Under the pieces are notes generated by a model, which worked only from the letters and a program-made list of their open reading frames with translations, did not search any database and was not told the origin of the DNA. Made by a program: the position numbers and the translations under genes. From contig JAUMZL010000014.1 in the NCBI GenBank assembly GCA_030528155.1, forward strand, positions 1 to 59,779: 59,779 nt of DNA. Direction: 5' to 3'. This DNA comes from Aerococcus sp. GTDB taxonomy: Bacteria > Bacillota > Bacilli > Lactobacillales > Aerococcaceae. Each line of letters begins with the position of its first letter. The stretch's first letter is position 1. Positions 1 to 8,848 of this stretch are shown in pieces.

Positions 1-252
1 TTAAGATAATACTTTCTATCAGAGTAAAGTGTTCCATTTAAAGTTGCAATCTACGGACAGGTCTTTGCTACCAAATAAGGATTGACGTTGCAGAGAGAGT
101 AGTCACGATCCAATAAATAGCAAACCTGCAAGGTGAGTGGTCATTGCCAAATGAGGAATTAATTCACGTCATGGATGGCTATAGCTGAGGGAGAAGGCAG
201 CAACCACTATAGGCAGTAAATAAGCACAAAAATAATCAATGAGGTAAAAGAG

Positions 253-639
253 ATGAAGCATTTAATTGAGCAATTTATTAAGTTTGGCATTGTTGGTGTA
301 GTGGCTACTGTGATTGACTTTGCGGTTTATTTTGTACTCACCGACGTGATCGGCATTCATTATTTAATCGCCAACTTATTGAGTTTCAGTATTTCTACTG
401 TCTTTAACTATTGGGCGAGCATGCGTTACGTCTTTGAGAGTAAATATGTCGGCAAAGATCGCGCACGCGAGGCTGTGATTTTTGTGACGCTGAGCATCCT
501 AGGTTTAGGAGTTCAACAATTGTCGCTGTGGCTGGCAGTGACTAAGCTCCTATTGGGGACGACTTTCGGTAAGATTGCAGCAACGGCGGTTTCAATGGTG
601 TTCAATTTTGTCACACGAAAATGGTTGCTTGAAAAATAA
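253..639 (+). CDS. GtrA-like four-helix membrane protein
   Basis: A 128-aa integral membrane protein with four hydrophobic helices at roughly residues 8-29, 37-55, 73-95 and 103-120. The second and fourth helices end in related motifs (FNYWASMRYVF and FNFVTRKWLL), the internal pseudo-repeat typical of the GtrA/DPMS family. Family members are thought to move or position polyprenyl-linked sugars for cell-surface glycosylation; that role is known from the family and not shown here. A GAGG ribosome binding site precedes the ATG. The 252 bases upstream hold no gene I can support. A sugar kinase follows 31 bases downstream and may be cotranscribed. No glycosyltransferase lies nearby, so the substrate is unknown. 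Confidence 0.85.
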   Translation: MKHLIEQFIKFGIVGVVATVIDFAVYFVLTDVIGIHYLIANLLSFSISTVFNYWASMRYVFESKYVGKDRAREAVIFVTLSILGLGVQQLSLWLAVTKLLLGTTFGKIAATAVSMVFNFVTRKWLLEK

Positions 640-670
640 CTAAATGCTCATTGTTGGAAAGGAGTGAGGA

Positions 671-2077
671 ATGATGGCGGAACCACTAATTTTGAGCATC
701 GATGTAGGGACCACAAGCGTGAAAGCCAGCCTGTTGCGAGCTGGCAAGCAGGTAGCTACCGTATCAGAATCTTACCCCCATAAGGCAAGTGGTGAAATTG
801 ATCCCAAGCGGTTATTATCTGCTGTTGATTTGGTCATTGACCGTTTGAGTAAACGTATGGTGCCGGATTTGTTTATCTTGACGACTGCCATGCATTCGCT
901 CCTCGTCATGGAACCAGCTGAACGATTCTTAACACCGATCTACACCTGGGAACATCCACTAGGGACATTGGCGATTCACCGCCAACCACAACGTACGTTA
1001 ACAGAGCAATATCTCGCCACGGGGACGCCAATTCATCCGATGAATGTGAGTTTAAAGCTCAAAGACTTAAAGCAAAAGGGCGCGTTATCCAGTGCGACTA
1101 AAATTTTGTCGATTAAGGATCTCCTAATGTGGCATTTAACTGGAGAGTGGGTGATTGATGCAGCCTGTGCCGCAGCGACGGGATTAGTGGCTATCCATAC
1201 GGGGCAGTGGCACGTAAAACTACTGCAAGACCTGGGGATACCCCTTCATGCGCTGCCGAAAATTGTCCCAATGGCAGCGACTTTTGCCTACCGACCGACA
1301 TCGATCGGTGAGATTTCAACTGCTGGATTACCACGCTATGACAACAATAATGTGGCTGTGATGATTGGGACGTCCGATGGGGCTTCGGCTAATGGTGTTT
1401 TTTTGGATTTAGGAAATCCCTTAGTGATTTCATTGGGAACGAGTCATGCGGTGCGTACGATCAGTGAGCAGCCATTATTAGATCCAGCAATGCAAAACTT
1501 TGCGTATTATCTGGCTGAAAAGCAATACTTAATGGGGTTACCGAGCAACAATGGCGGCAATGTGTTGGCGTGGTTGACTGCGCAATTTGACTTGTCTTTT
1601 TCCAAGTTAAAAGATGTTATGACGAAAAATACTCTTCCTGAAGCAGTGTTTTTGCCTTACCTCAATGGGGAGCGTTCGCCTTTATGGCAGATGCAGGCGC
1701 AGGGAGGGTGGCGTTTATTGACGGCAAAAACCACACACCAGGACTTAATTGCCAGCGTGGTTTGGGGATTATTCAGTAATGTACGTATGAACGTGGAGCG
1801 CATGACATCGCTCGTTGGTATTCAGCAGGTGGGGGTTGCTGGTGGTGTGGCAGCTTCAGCGTCACTGATGCAGGCCTTGACGGATCTATTAGGCATTCCT
1901 ATCCAAGTCCCCCGCACTCCGCATGCTGAAACGATCGGGACGTTGAAACTCTTGGGGCTTCAAACTCCCTCCCTCACCTATCGCACCTACACACCGAACC
2001 CCGCGAAGAGTGAGCAGTTGCAACACTACTATCAGCGTTTTCTCGCACAGGTGGCGGGTGAATATACCGACTTTTAA
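671..2077 (+). CDS. gntK: FGGY-family sugar kinase, gluconate kinase type
   Basis: A 468-aa carbohydrate kinase of the FGGY family, predicted to phosphorylate gluconate (or a related sugar acid or pentitol) with ATP and feed the pentose phosphate pathway. The N-terminal phosphate-binding motif DVGTTSVKASLL lies near residue 11. The second domain has IGTSDGASAN and SLGTSHAVRT, resembling the IGxSDGAxAN and IGTSGA(V/I)R pattern of gluconate kinases, and AGGVAASASLMQ near the C-terminus matches the family signature. Length is normal (about 500 aa). An AAAGGAG site lies just upstream; ATG 674 is an alternative start. No gluconate permease or dehydrogenase is adjacent, so substrate rests on motifs alone. 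Confidence 0.75.
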   Translation: MMAEPLILSIDVGTTSVKASLLRAGKQVATVSESYPHKASGEIDPKRLLSAVDLVIDRLSKRMVPDLFILTTAMHSLLVMEPAERFLTPIYTWEHPLGTLAIHRQPQRTLTEQYLATGTPIHPMNVSLKLKDLKQKGALSSATKILSIKDLLMWHLTGEWVIDAACAAATGLVAIHTGQWHVKLLQDLGIPLHALPKIVPMAATFAYRPTSIGEISTAGLPRYDNNNVAVMIGTSDGASANGVFLDLGNPLVISLGTSHAVRTISEQPLLDPAMQNFAYYLAEKQYLMGLPSNNGGNVLAWLTAQFDLSFSKLKDVMTKNTLPEAVFLPYLNGERSPLWQMQAQGGWRLLTAKTTHQDLIASVVWGLFSNVRMNVERMTSLVGIQQVGVAGGVAASASLMQALTDLLGIPIQVPRTPHAETIGTLKLLGLQTPSLTYRTYTPNPAKSEQLQHYYQRFLAQVAGEYTDF

Positions 2078-2134
2078 GTGGATCATTTAAAATATCTATT
2101 TACAAAATTTTAATTACTGCGTATACTCATTACC

Positions 2135-2249
2135 AGGGAATGAAGTTCTCCCTTGATACTACCGTCATTGTACGGTAGATGACTAAACCGCTAATTAAGT
2201 AGCTGATGACTTCTGTGATTTTTTAGTCGCAGGGGGCATCAGCTTTTTT
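2135..2249 (+). promoter_or_regulatory. Fluoride riboswitch (crcB motif) with terminator platform
   Basis: The leader of the antiporter gene carries the conserved pieces of the fluoride aptamer: a GGGAATGAAGTTCTCCC hairpin at 2136-2152, then an optional extra hairpin (2158-2178), an AAACCGCT segment, and AGCTGATGACTTCT at 2201-2214. The 3' aptamer strand AGCTGATG (2201-2208) is also the 5' arm of an intrinsic terminator: CATCAGCT at 2237-2244 pairs with it perfectly and is followed by six T. Fluoride binding should hold the strand in the aptamer and allow read-through. Seen: motifs and mutually exclusive pairing. Known: this motif class senses fluoride. Confidence 0.9.
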
Positions 2250-2271
2250 GCGTCTATGAGGAGGAAAAAAT

Positions 2272-3489
2272 ATGTTGACGTCGTTAGGCATTGTTTTTGT
2301 AGTGGGGATGTTGCTCGGTGGTTTAGCCGAGCGTATCGGGTTACCACGCATCATTGGATTATTGATCAGTGGAATTGTGATCGGCCCTTATGCCTTAAAT
2401 TGGTTAGATCCGTCCTTGTTGAATATTTCCGCAGACTTGCGCCAATTGGCCTTGATCATTATTTTGATTAAAGCGGGATTGTCACTCGATTTGAGTGACC
2501 TCAAACAAGTGGGACGACCAGCAATTATGATGTCTTTTATTCCAGCAAGTTTTGAAATGATCGGATATATTTTACTGGCGCCATTGTTACTAGGTTTGGA
2601 TCTTATTAATGCAGCGGTCTTGGGAGCAGTGTTAGCGGCCGTTTCTCCAGCCGTGGTGGTGCCACGCATGGTATATCTATTAGAACACGGCTATGGTACC
2701 AAACAGAGCGTTCCGCAATTAATCATGGCGGGCGCTTCCTGCGATGATATCTTTGTCATTGTGCTGTTTACCACATTTGCCAATATGGCTCAGGGGGGTG
2801 CTGTGCATTGGCTAGATTTTATCAATATTCCCTTATCGATCCTATTCGGCATTGGGGGTGGGGCCTTGTTAGGCTTCCTCTTGACGCGCATCTTGACGTG
2901 GTTGGAACACTTCAATCGTACGTTCAATGCGGATCAGCTGGTGCTTCTCATCTTGGCTCTTTCCTTTTTGTTGATGGCTGTTGAGAAACATCTCAGTGGC
3001 TTCCTGCCTTTCTCTGGATTGTTAGCTATTGTTGCGATGGCTGTCGTCGTCCGCGCTAAGAGCAGAAAGCCGTTGATCGCCTCGTTATCGAGCAAGTATG
3101 GTCATCTGTGGGTTGGCGCGGAAATATTGTTGTTTGTGCTGGTAGGGGCAGCTGTGAATATCCACTATACCTTGCAAGCCGGCCCAGCAGCATTAGTGAT
3201 GATTCTCTCGGCTTTGGTCATTCGTTCAATCGGCGTCTGGGTATGTATGCAGGGAACGCACTTGAATCAACGTGAGCGGCTTTTCTGCATAGTGGCATAC
3301 CTACCGAAAGCCACTGTTCAGGCTGCGATTGGTTCAGTGCCACTGGCTATGGGACTGGCATCGGGGCAATTGATTCTCTCGGTAGCGGTATTAGGTATTC
3401 TCGTTACTGCACCACTAGGAGCTATTTTAATTGACCGTTTGTATCCGCGCTTATTGGCACATGATCCTAAAATAAAGGTAAGTGAATAG
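2272..3489 (+). CDS. Cation:proton antiporter (CPA superfamily), fluoride-controlled
   Basis: A 405-aa polytopic membrane protein made almost wholly of hydrophobic helices, resembling the Na+/H+ exchanger domain of CPA-type antiporters. The pattern GMLLGGLAERIGLPRIIGLL at the N-terminus and AAVSPAVVVPRM around residue 126 fit the family. There is no TrkA-N (RCK) domain, so it is a bare antiporter core rather than a KefB-like channel. The ATG has an excellent GAGGAGG site. Placement behind a fluoride riboswitch suggests a role in fluoride tolerance, probably by restoring ion or pH balance or exporting an ion with fluoride; the direction and ion are inference. No crcB/fluc or CLC-F gene is nearby. 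Confidence 0.85.
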   Translation: MLTSLGIVFVVGMLLGGLAERIGLPRIIGLLISGIVIGPYALNWLDPSLLNISADLRQLALIIILIKAGLSLDLSDLKQVGRPAIMMSFIPASFEMIGYILLAPLLLGLDLINAAVLGAVLAAVSPAVVVPRMVYLLEHGYGTKQSVPQLIMAGASCDDIFVIVLFTTFANMAQGGAVHWLDFINIPLSILFGIGGGALLGFLLTRILTWLEHFNRTFNADQLVLLILALSFLLMAVEKHLSGFLPFSGLLAIVAMAVVVRAKSRKPLIASLSSKYGHLWVGAEILLFVLVGAAVNIHYTLQAGPAALVMILSALVIRSIGVWVCMQGTHLNQRERLFCIVAYLPKATVQAAIGSVPLAMGLASGQLILSVAVLGILVTAPLGAILIDRLYPRLLAHDPKIKVSE

Positions 3490-3501
3490 TCGTTCATTAA
3501 C

Positions 3502-3535
3502 AGGCAGTACCGCAATGAAGGTGCTGTCTTTTTTT
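3502..3535 (+). terminator. Intrinsic terminator after antiporter gene
   Basis: A GGCAGTACC / GGTGCTGTC hairpin with an eight-base loop is followed by a run of seven T, closing the fluoride-controlled transcription unit. Confidence 0.85.
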
Positions 3536-3617
3536 GGCAAAAACCCTAATCGCTTCCATTCACTTGGTTAAAAGAGTTTAGCCAAAGCAGGGAAGTTTGA
3601 ATCAAAAATAAATAAAA

Positions 3618-3670
3618 TAATTAGCTTGCTAATTAATAATCTTGTGCTAAACTAATTAGCGTGCTAATTA
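3618..3670 (+). promoter_or_regulatory. MarR-type double operator around the exporter promoter
   Basis: Two copies of the same 18-bp palindrome, TAATTAGC-N2-GCTAATTA, sit at 3618-3635 and 3653-3670, 35 bp centre to centre. Between and overlapping them is a promoter: -35 TTGCTA (3626-3631), 16-bp spacer, -10 TAAACT (3648-3653). A repressor bound at both palindromes would cover both hexamers. The natural candidate is the MarR-family protein encoded third in the operon (7255-7707), which would give autoregulation; this link is inferred from layout. Confidence 0.85.
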
Positions 3671-3727
3671 ATTCATAACCAATAAAAAATAAGGTGAATG
3701 AATAGAGCGATGATGGGAGGATTAATA

Positions 3728-5479
3728 ATGCTGAAAATGTTTAAGCGCTTGAATCGAAAAGAATGGTTCATGCTTTTTCTGAGTGTGACTTTCATTGCGA
3801 TTCAGGTAGGTTTGGAGTTGGCCATTCCTGATAATATGACCAAGATTACTCGTGCCTTGGAAATGCCAGGCACCACAACTATGGATATTTTGAAACCAGG
3901 GGGCAAGATGCTCCTCTACTCACTACTGAGTGTGACGAGTGCCATTATTGTTGGATATTTTGCTTCACATGTGGCGGCGAGTTTTGCCGCGCGTTTACGC
4001 CGTGATGTCTTCGACAAAGTGATGGACTATTCGCTAGGAGACATTAATCAATTCTCGACAGCGAGTTTATTGACGCGCACCACGAATGATGTGACGCAGT
4101 TGCAAACATTGATTGCAATTGGAACGCAAGTATTGATCAAGGCACCTATCCTAGCGATTTGGGCCATGACCAAGATTATTAATAAGAATTGGGAGTGGAC
4201 AGTGGTCACAGGGATGGCGTTGATAGCGTTAATTGTACTGATTGCGGTGGTTATGACGCTGGTGTTACCACGTTTCCGCAAAGTGCAACGTTTGACGGAC
4301 CGCTTGAACCTAGTTACTGGGGAAAATCTTAGCGGGATCAAGGTCGTTCATGCCTATAATGCGGAAGACTATCAAAATGCCAAATTTGACCAAGCCAACC
4401 AAGAATTAACGGACACTAATCTGTTCTCTAACCGCGTGATGGCATTGATGAGTCCAGGCATGTCTCTGATCAGTAATGGATTAACCCTAGCTGTTTATGG
4501 AATTGGAGCAAGCTTAATCTCTCAAGCCGCTGGAATGGAACGCTTAACGCTCTTTTCTGATATGATCGTGTTCTCCAGCTATGCCATGCAGGTGATCATG
4601 GGGTTCTTAATGCTCAGTTTCATTTTTATTATTTCACCGCGCGTGAGCGTATCGGCGGGGCGGTTGAATGAAGTCCTCGATCTCATTCCAAGTATCACAT
4701 ACCCGGCTGAAACAAAAGCATCGCCACAAACCGACACAGCGATTGAATTTGATCATGTGAGTTTCACTTTCCCTGGTGCAGAAGAAGCAGCCATTGAAGA
4801 TTTGACCTTCAGTGCAGCTTCTGGGAGCACGGTGGCGATTATCGGGGCAACCGGGAGTGGAAAATCCACCGTTTTGAATCTACTGGCGCGTCATTATGAT
4901 GCCACCTCAGGACAGGTGAAGGTAGATGGCGTTAATGTCCAGGACTATACCGAATACGATCTCAATAATAAGTTAGGCTATGCTCCACAAAAAGCCGTCC
5001 TTTTTTCCGGTACAATTCGTTCCAATATTGACTTTGGAAACAGCACCGAGAAAATGGCACCATTGAGTGATGATGAGGTGCGCTTTGCTTTAGCCACTGC
5101 AGAAGCCAGCAACTTTACAGCTGATTTAGATGCTCGCGTCGCACAACACGGGGATAATTTCTCTGGGGGTCAGAAACAGCGTTTGGCGATTGCGCGAGTG
5201 ATCGCTAGAAAACCAGAAATTATGCTCTTCGATGATTCTTTCTCTGCCTTAGACTATGCGACAGACGTTCAGTTACGAAAGAATTTGGAAGAAAGCGCCC
5301 AAAAAGCGACGAAGGTGATTGTGGCACAGCGCATCAGTACGATCATGGCTGCTGATCAGATCATTGTTTTAGATGAAGGCAAGGTGATGGGCATTGGGAC
5401 ACACCAAGAATTATTGGCCACCAATCAGGTATACCAAGACATTGCCTATTCACAATTGAGTGAGGAGGAGTTGGCCTAA
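3728..5479 (+). CDS. Heterodimeric ABC exporter subunit with degenerate catalytic site
   Basis: A 583-aa half-transporter: six-helix ABC exporter membrane domain (about residues 10-300), then a nucleotide-binding domain with Walker A GATGSGKST, signature FSGGQKQ and Walker B LMLFDDSFSALD-like sequence. The residue after the Walker B aspartate is Asp (DDS) rather than catalytic Glu, typical of one partner in asymmetric exporters such as BmrCD, LmrCD and TM287/288. I chose ATG 3728 because GGGAGG precedes it; an in-frame ATG at 3698 would add ten residues. The partner gene starts one base after this stop. The MarR regulator and this architecture suggest efflux of drugs or toxic compounds; the substrate is unknown. 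Confidence 0.88.
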   Translation: MLKMFKRLNRKEWFMLFLSVTFIAIQVGLELAIPDNMTKITRALEMPGTTTMDILKPGGKMLLYSLLSVTSAIIVGYFASHVAASFAARLRRDVFDKVMDYSLGDINQFSTASLLTRTTNDVTQLQTLIAIGTQVLIKAPILAIWAMTKIINKNWEWTVVTGMALIALIVLIAVVMTLVLPRFRKVQRLTDRLNLVTGENLSGIKVVHAYNAEDYQNAKFDQANQELTDTNLFSNRVMALMSPGMSLISNGLTLAVYGIGASLISQAAGMERLTLFSDMIVFSSYAMQVIMGFLMLSFIFIISPRVSVSAGRLNEVLDLIPSITYPAETKASPQTDTAIEFDHVSFTFPGAEEAAIEDLTFSAASGSTVAIIGATGSGKSTVLNLLARHYDATSGQVKVDGVNVQDYTEYDLNNKLGYAPQKAVLFSGTIRSNIDFGNSTEKMAPLSDDEVRFALATAEASNFTADLDARVAQHGDNFSGGQKQRLAIARVIARKPEIMLFDDSFSALDYATDVQLRKNLEESAQKATKVIVAQRISTIMAADQIIVLDEGKVMGIGTHQELLATNQVYQDIAYSQLSEEELA

Positions 5480-5480
5480 T

Positions 5481-7229
5481 ATGGATACAAAAGAAATGAT
5501 GCAGGGCATCAAACGCTATGGAAAAGTCTACCTGCCAGCGCTGTTTCTCGCCATGGCTTTGGCTGCATTAGGTAGCTTAGCTACGTTGATTGGGCCTGAT
5601 CAGCTCAGTCAAATTACCGATAAGATTGCGGCCGGATTGCGCGGTGATATGGATCTCGATGGCATTAAACAGATCGTGACCAGACTAGCCATCATTTATG
5701 GGGCTGGTGCGTTAATGTCTTATGCGCAAGGCTTTATCATGGCGACTGTGTCACAACGCTTCACGCAGGGACTTAGGACAGAAATCTCACGTCAGATTAA
5801 CCAGTTACCGTTGAGTTACTTTGACACTCACAATGAAGGAGATACCCTCTCACGGGTGACCAACGATTTAGATACGTTTGGGCAATCTCTCAACCAGAGT
5901 TTAGGTATGTTGATTTCTTCTGTTGTCTTGATCGTTGGAGCGGTGATAATGATGACGAGAACCAATTGGATCTTGAGTGTGACGACGATTGTTTCTTCCT
6001 TATTAGGAATGGTCGTAATCGTGATCATTTTGAAACACTCCCAACGCTATTTTACGGGGCAGCAGGAACACTTAGCGCAAGTGTCTGATTTTGCTGAAGA
6101 AATTTATGCCGGACATAATGTGGTGAAATCCTATAATAACGTTCAAACGGCCCGCAAACATTTCATGCAGCTCAACCAGCAATTGGAGGAGAGTGTGGCG
6201 AATGCCCAATTCTTCTCAGGAATCATGCAACCGTTTATGAACTTCATTGGGAATTTTGGTTATGTGGCTGTCAGTGTGATCGGTGCATTGCTGACGTTCA
6301 ATGGGAAGATTTCAATCGGTACCGTGGTGGCCTTCATGGTCTACGTGCGAATTTTCACCCAACCGCTGGGACAAATGACCCAGGCGTTCTCCGGATTACA
6401 GACGGCCCAGGCCGCATTGAAACGCGTCTTGGCCTTCCTAGCCGAAGAGAAGGAAGATGACCGTAAAAATGCCACAGAAACACTCAATGAAGCGAGTGGC
6501 GCGATTACCTTTGATCACGTGCATTTTGGTTATAGTGACGATCATCCGATTATCAAAGATTTCTCCTTAGCGATTCAACCGGGGCAAAAAGTGGCCATTG
6601 TTGGGCCAACGGGAGCCGGGAAAACAACATTGATCAGTTTATTGATGAACTTTTATGACCCACAGTCGGGTGCCATTCGCCTCGATGGGAAAGCAAGTAA
6701 TACCCTGTCAAAGGCTAATATTCGCGATCAGTTTGATATGGTGCTCCAAGACACGTGGTTGTTTGAGGACACGATTATGGCTAATCTCAAATATAATGAT
6801 GAAGCCATCAGCGATGAAGAAGTGCTTAAAGCCACAAAAGCCATTGGTATCGATCATTTCATCCGGACTTTGCCAAAAGGATATGAGACAGTGATTAATG
6901 AAGCGGTGACACTCTCAGTTGGGCAAAAGCAACTCCTGACTATTGCGCGGGCTTTAGTGCGGGATAAGCCTATCCTGATTTTAGACGAGGCAACGAGTTC
7001 TGTAGATACGCGGACGGAAGAACAACTTCAAAAAGCGATGGATGTTTTGACATCTGGGCGCACGAGTCTGGTGATTGCCCACCGCCTCTCGACGATTCGC
7101 AATGCCGATAATATTGTGGTTTTGGATCACGGCGAATTAATTGAGAGCGGCACCCATGAGGAATTACTGGCAAAAGACGGCTTCTATGCTAAGCTATATA
7201 ATAGTCAGTTTGAAAAATTAACCGCTTAA
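5481..7229 (+). CDS. Heterodimeric ABC exporter subunit with intact catalytic Glu
   Basis: A 582-aa half-transporter, partner of the preceding gene. It has an ABC exporter membrane domain (about residues 20-310) and a nucleotide-binding domain with Walker A GPTGAGKTT, Walker B ILILDEATSSVD (catalytic Glu present), and switch His in IAHRLST. The signature motif is LSVGQKQ instead of LSGGQ. Together with the Asp-for-Glu change in the partner this gives one canonical and one degenerate ATP site, the expected complementary arrangement. The start is ATG 5481, served by the GAGGAGGAG inside the end of the upstream gene; a longer reading from GTG 5460 overlaps that site and is unlikely. Confidence 0.9.
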   Translation: MDTKEMMQGIKRYGKVYLPALFLAMALAALGSLATLIGPDQLSQITDKIAAGLRGDMDLDGIKQIVTRLAIIYGAGALMSYAQGFIMATVSQRFTQGLRTEISRQINQLPLSYFDTHNEGDTLSRVTNDLDTFGQSLNQSLGMLISSVVLIVGAVIMMTRTNWILSVTTIVSSLLGMVVIVIILKHSQRYFTGQQEHLAQVSDFAEEIYAGHNVVKSYNNVQTARKHFMQLNQQLEESVANAQFFSGIMQPFMNFIGNFGYVAVSVIGALLTFNGKISIGTVVAFMVYVRIFTQPLGQMTQAFSGLQTAQAALKRVLAFLAEEKEDDRKNATETLNEASGAITFDHVHFGYSDDHPIIKDFSLAIQPGQKVAIVGPTGAGKTTLISLLMNFYDPQSGAIRLDGKASNTLSKANIRDQFDMVLQDTWLFEDTIMANLKYNDEAISDEEVLKATKAIGIDHFIRTLPKGYETVINEAVTLSVGQKQLLTIARALVRDKPILILDEATSSVDTRTEEQLQKAMDVLTSGRTSLVIAHRLSTIRNADNIVVLDHGELIESGTHEELLAKDGFYAKLYNSQFEKLTA

Positions 7230-7254
7230 GCCAGAAGAGAAAGTAGGGAGTGCT

Positions 7255-7707
7255 ATGAAAGTCAGTCATTTTGGTGGGATGATTAAGGCGATTGATATTG
7301 AGATTCAAAAGAAAATCAATAAACATTTGGCTGAAGTCTCTCAAGATCTCCCGCGCTTAACGGGGCCGCAGTTGGAGGTATTAGGGTATCTCTATCATCA
7401 TCCCAACAAAGACATCTATCAAAGTGATTTACAGGATGTCTTTAACTTGAGTCGACCGACGATCAATGGAATTATCAAGCGTCTGCGCGACATCCATACG
7501 GTGGAAATGACACCCAGCCCAACAGACAAACGCTATAAGTTAGTGCAACTCACACCGGCCGCACGCCAAGCCATGGAAGAGCATCATCCCCATATGGAAG
7601 CAGATCTCAGGCAGATGGAAGAGCGGATGTTAACCGGTTTTAGTGAAGAAGAAATTATCCAACTTCACACCAGCTTAAAAAAGATTCTCCATAATCTTAA
7701 GCAATAG
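7255..7707 (+). CDS. MarR-family transcriptional regulator of the exporter operon
   Basis: A 150-aa winged-helix protein. The recognition helix region reads DVFNLSRPTINGIIKRL (about residues 63-79) and the wing carries MTPSPTDKRYKLVQLT, matching the MarR pattern with the conserved D-K/R-R wing tip. It begins 25 bases after the second exporter gene and is evidently the last gene of the operon. Twin palindromes at the operon promoter (3618-3670) are its probable binding sites. MarR proteins usually release DNA when they bind small ligands that the exporter also removes; ligand not predictable here. Confidence 0.9.
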   Translation: MKVSHFGGMIKAIDIEIQKKINKHLAEVSQDLPRLTGPQLEVLGYLYHHPNKDIYQSDLQDVFNLSRPTINGIIKRLRDIHTVEMTPSPTDKRYKLVQLTPAARQAMEEHHPHMEADLRQMEERMLTGFSEEEIIQLHTSLKKILHNLKQ

Positions 7708-7729
7708 CGTCCTTAGGTTGTAACAGCAC

Positions 7730-7768
7730 AAGCCTTCTTGCGTCATGTGACGCAAGAGGGCTTTTTAT
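7730..7768 (+). terminator. Terminator of the exporter-marR operon
   Basis: AAGCC-TTCTTGCGTCA and TGACGCAAGA-GGCTT form a long stem around a TG loop, followed by TTTTTATTT. Confidence 0.92.
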
Positions 7769-8015
7769 TTATTTTGAGTGACAGATGAAGGAAAACAGGG
7801 GGAGTACTTTTTAGGGGGGATACTGGTTTAGTCATGGTAGCTGGGGTAACACCTAAGATCTCATTAAATTAGTAGGGAAACAAACGATCTTTTTAGAAAA
7901 CATGGCATAATAAAAGAGTGAATGACGTGTGTTGGTGGTAGTGATACGACCATTAAGAATTAGCGCTCATCGTTTGAGTGGGGGCTAACCAGCCTTGCAG
8001 GAGGAATTAATAACT
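7769..8015 (+). other. Leader and promoter region of relQ, no gene
   Basis: About 250 bases without a supported reading frame. A TTAGC-GCTCA / TGAGT...GCTAA hairpin at about 7959-7988 lies just before the relQ ribosome binding site and may be a leader structure. I do not recognise a known riboswitch here. Confidence 0.4.
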
Positions 8016-8720
8016 ATGATTTTGAAACGCAATAATGGGTTGAACATCCAACAGATTAGAGAGGATCTCGCACAAGTTCCGGGACTCACCCAGCAACCCA
8101 AGTATCAGGAGCTGGAGCAGTTGTTGACGTATTATTTCGAATGTACGCAAGCGGCCGATGCGACCGGGACGCGTTTGGAGATTCTCGATGCGGACTATCA
8201 GTTCCGTTACGCGCATAATCCGATTCATCACATGGAGCAGCGCATCAAGGATGTCTCGAGTCTGATTGAAAAATTGACGCGCAAGCAGGTGCCATTCACC
8301 TACGAAGCTGTGAAAAATGAAATTTTTGATATTGCAGGAATTCGTGTAGTGACCAATTACCGCTCTGATGTGGAAGTGGTGGCTAACGCTCTATTGGCTC
8401 ATAAAGATGTGGAGTTATTGCATAAGCGCGATTATATCGCGGAACCAAAAGAGAGTGGGTATCGCAGTTTGCATCTCGTGCTACTGGTGCCGTTCTATGA
8501 GACGGACGGTCAGAAGAAGGCACCGGTTGAAGTTCAAATCCGCACCATTGGGATGGATATGTGGGCGAGTTTGGAACATAAATTGCGCTATAAATCTAAA
8601 ACGTCGCCGGCGATCATGGCCCAGTATAGCGCACAATTGACGCATTATGCGGACGAGATCGAACAAATTGAGCGTGGCATGGAAACTTTATCGCACGCTC
8701 TGAACGGGTTTGAGGCATAG
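8016..8720 (+). CDS. relQ: Small alarmone synthetase RelQ (GTP pyrophosphokinase)
   Basis: A 234-aa single-domain (p)ppGpp synthetase that transfers pyrophosphate from ATP to GDP or GTP in the stringent response. RelA/SpoT synthetase motifs are clear: IRVVTNYRSDVE, ESGYRSLHLVL, VEVQIRTIGMDMWASLEHKL. No hydrolase (HD), TGS or ACT domain is present, and the C-terminal helix matches the RelQ/SAS1 type, which forms tetramers. The start is ATG 8016 with GGAGG at about 8000; the longer TTG reading from 7995 would bury that site. It stands alone; in several Firmicutes relQ is followed by nadK and rluD, which are not here. Confidence 0.92.
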   Translation: MILKRNNGLNIQQIREDLAQVPGLTQQPKYQELEQLLTYYFECTQAADATGTRLEILDADYQFRYAHNPIHHMEQRIKDVSSLIEKLTRKQVPFTYEAVKNEIFDIAGIRVVTNYRSDVEVVANALLAHKDVELLHKRDYIAEPKESGYRSLHLVLLVPFYETDGQKKAPVEVQIRTIGMDMWASLEHKLRYKSKTSPAIMAQYSAQLTHYADEIEQIERGMETLSHALNGFEA

Positions 8721-8760
8721 GTACTAAGAGGACAATCGGTCACTAAGATCCTACGCAAAA

Positions 8761-8822
8761 AACGCGTGCTCTATAAAAAGCACACGTTAAAGAGAAAAAA
8801 CGCGGTGCTTAATCGCACCGCG
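8761..8822 (-). terminator. Two tandem minus-strand terminators after glsB-like gene
   Basis: Read on the minus strand, a CGCGGTGC/GCACCGCG hairpin is followed by TTTTTTCTCTTT, and a second GTGCT/AGCAC hairpin further on is followed by six T. Both end the transcript of the GlsB-like gene, and may also separate it from relQ. Confidence 0.8.
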
Positions 8823-8848
8823 CACGCATTAATTATAAAAATAGCCGA

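Noticed and set aside
5460-5480. GTG start giving seven extra residues on the second exporter subunit
   Set aside because: The extension is the ribosome binding site itself (GAGGAGGAG) and overlaps the end of the first subunit; ATG 5481 fits better.
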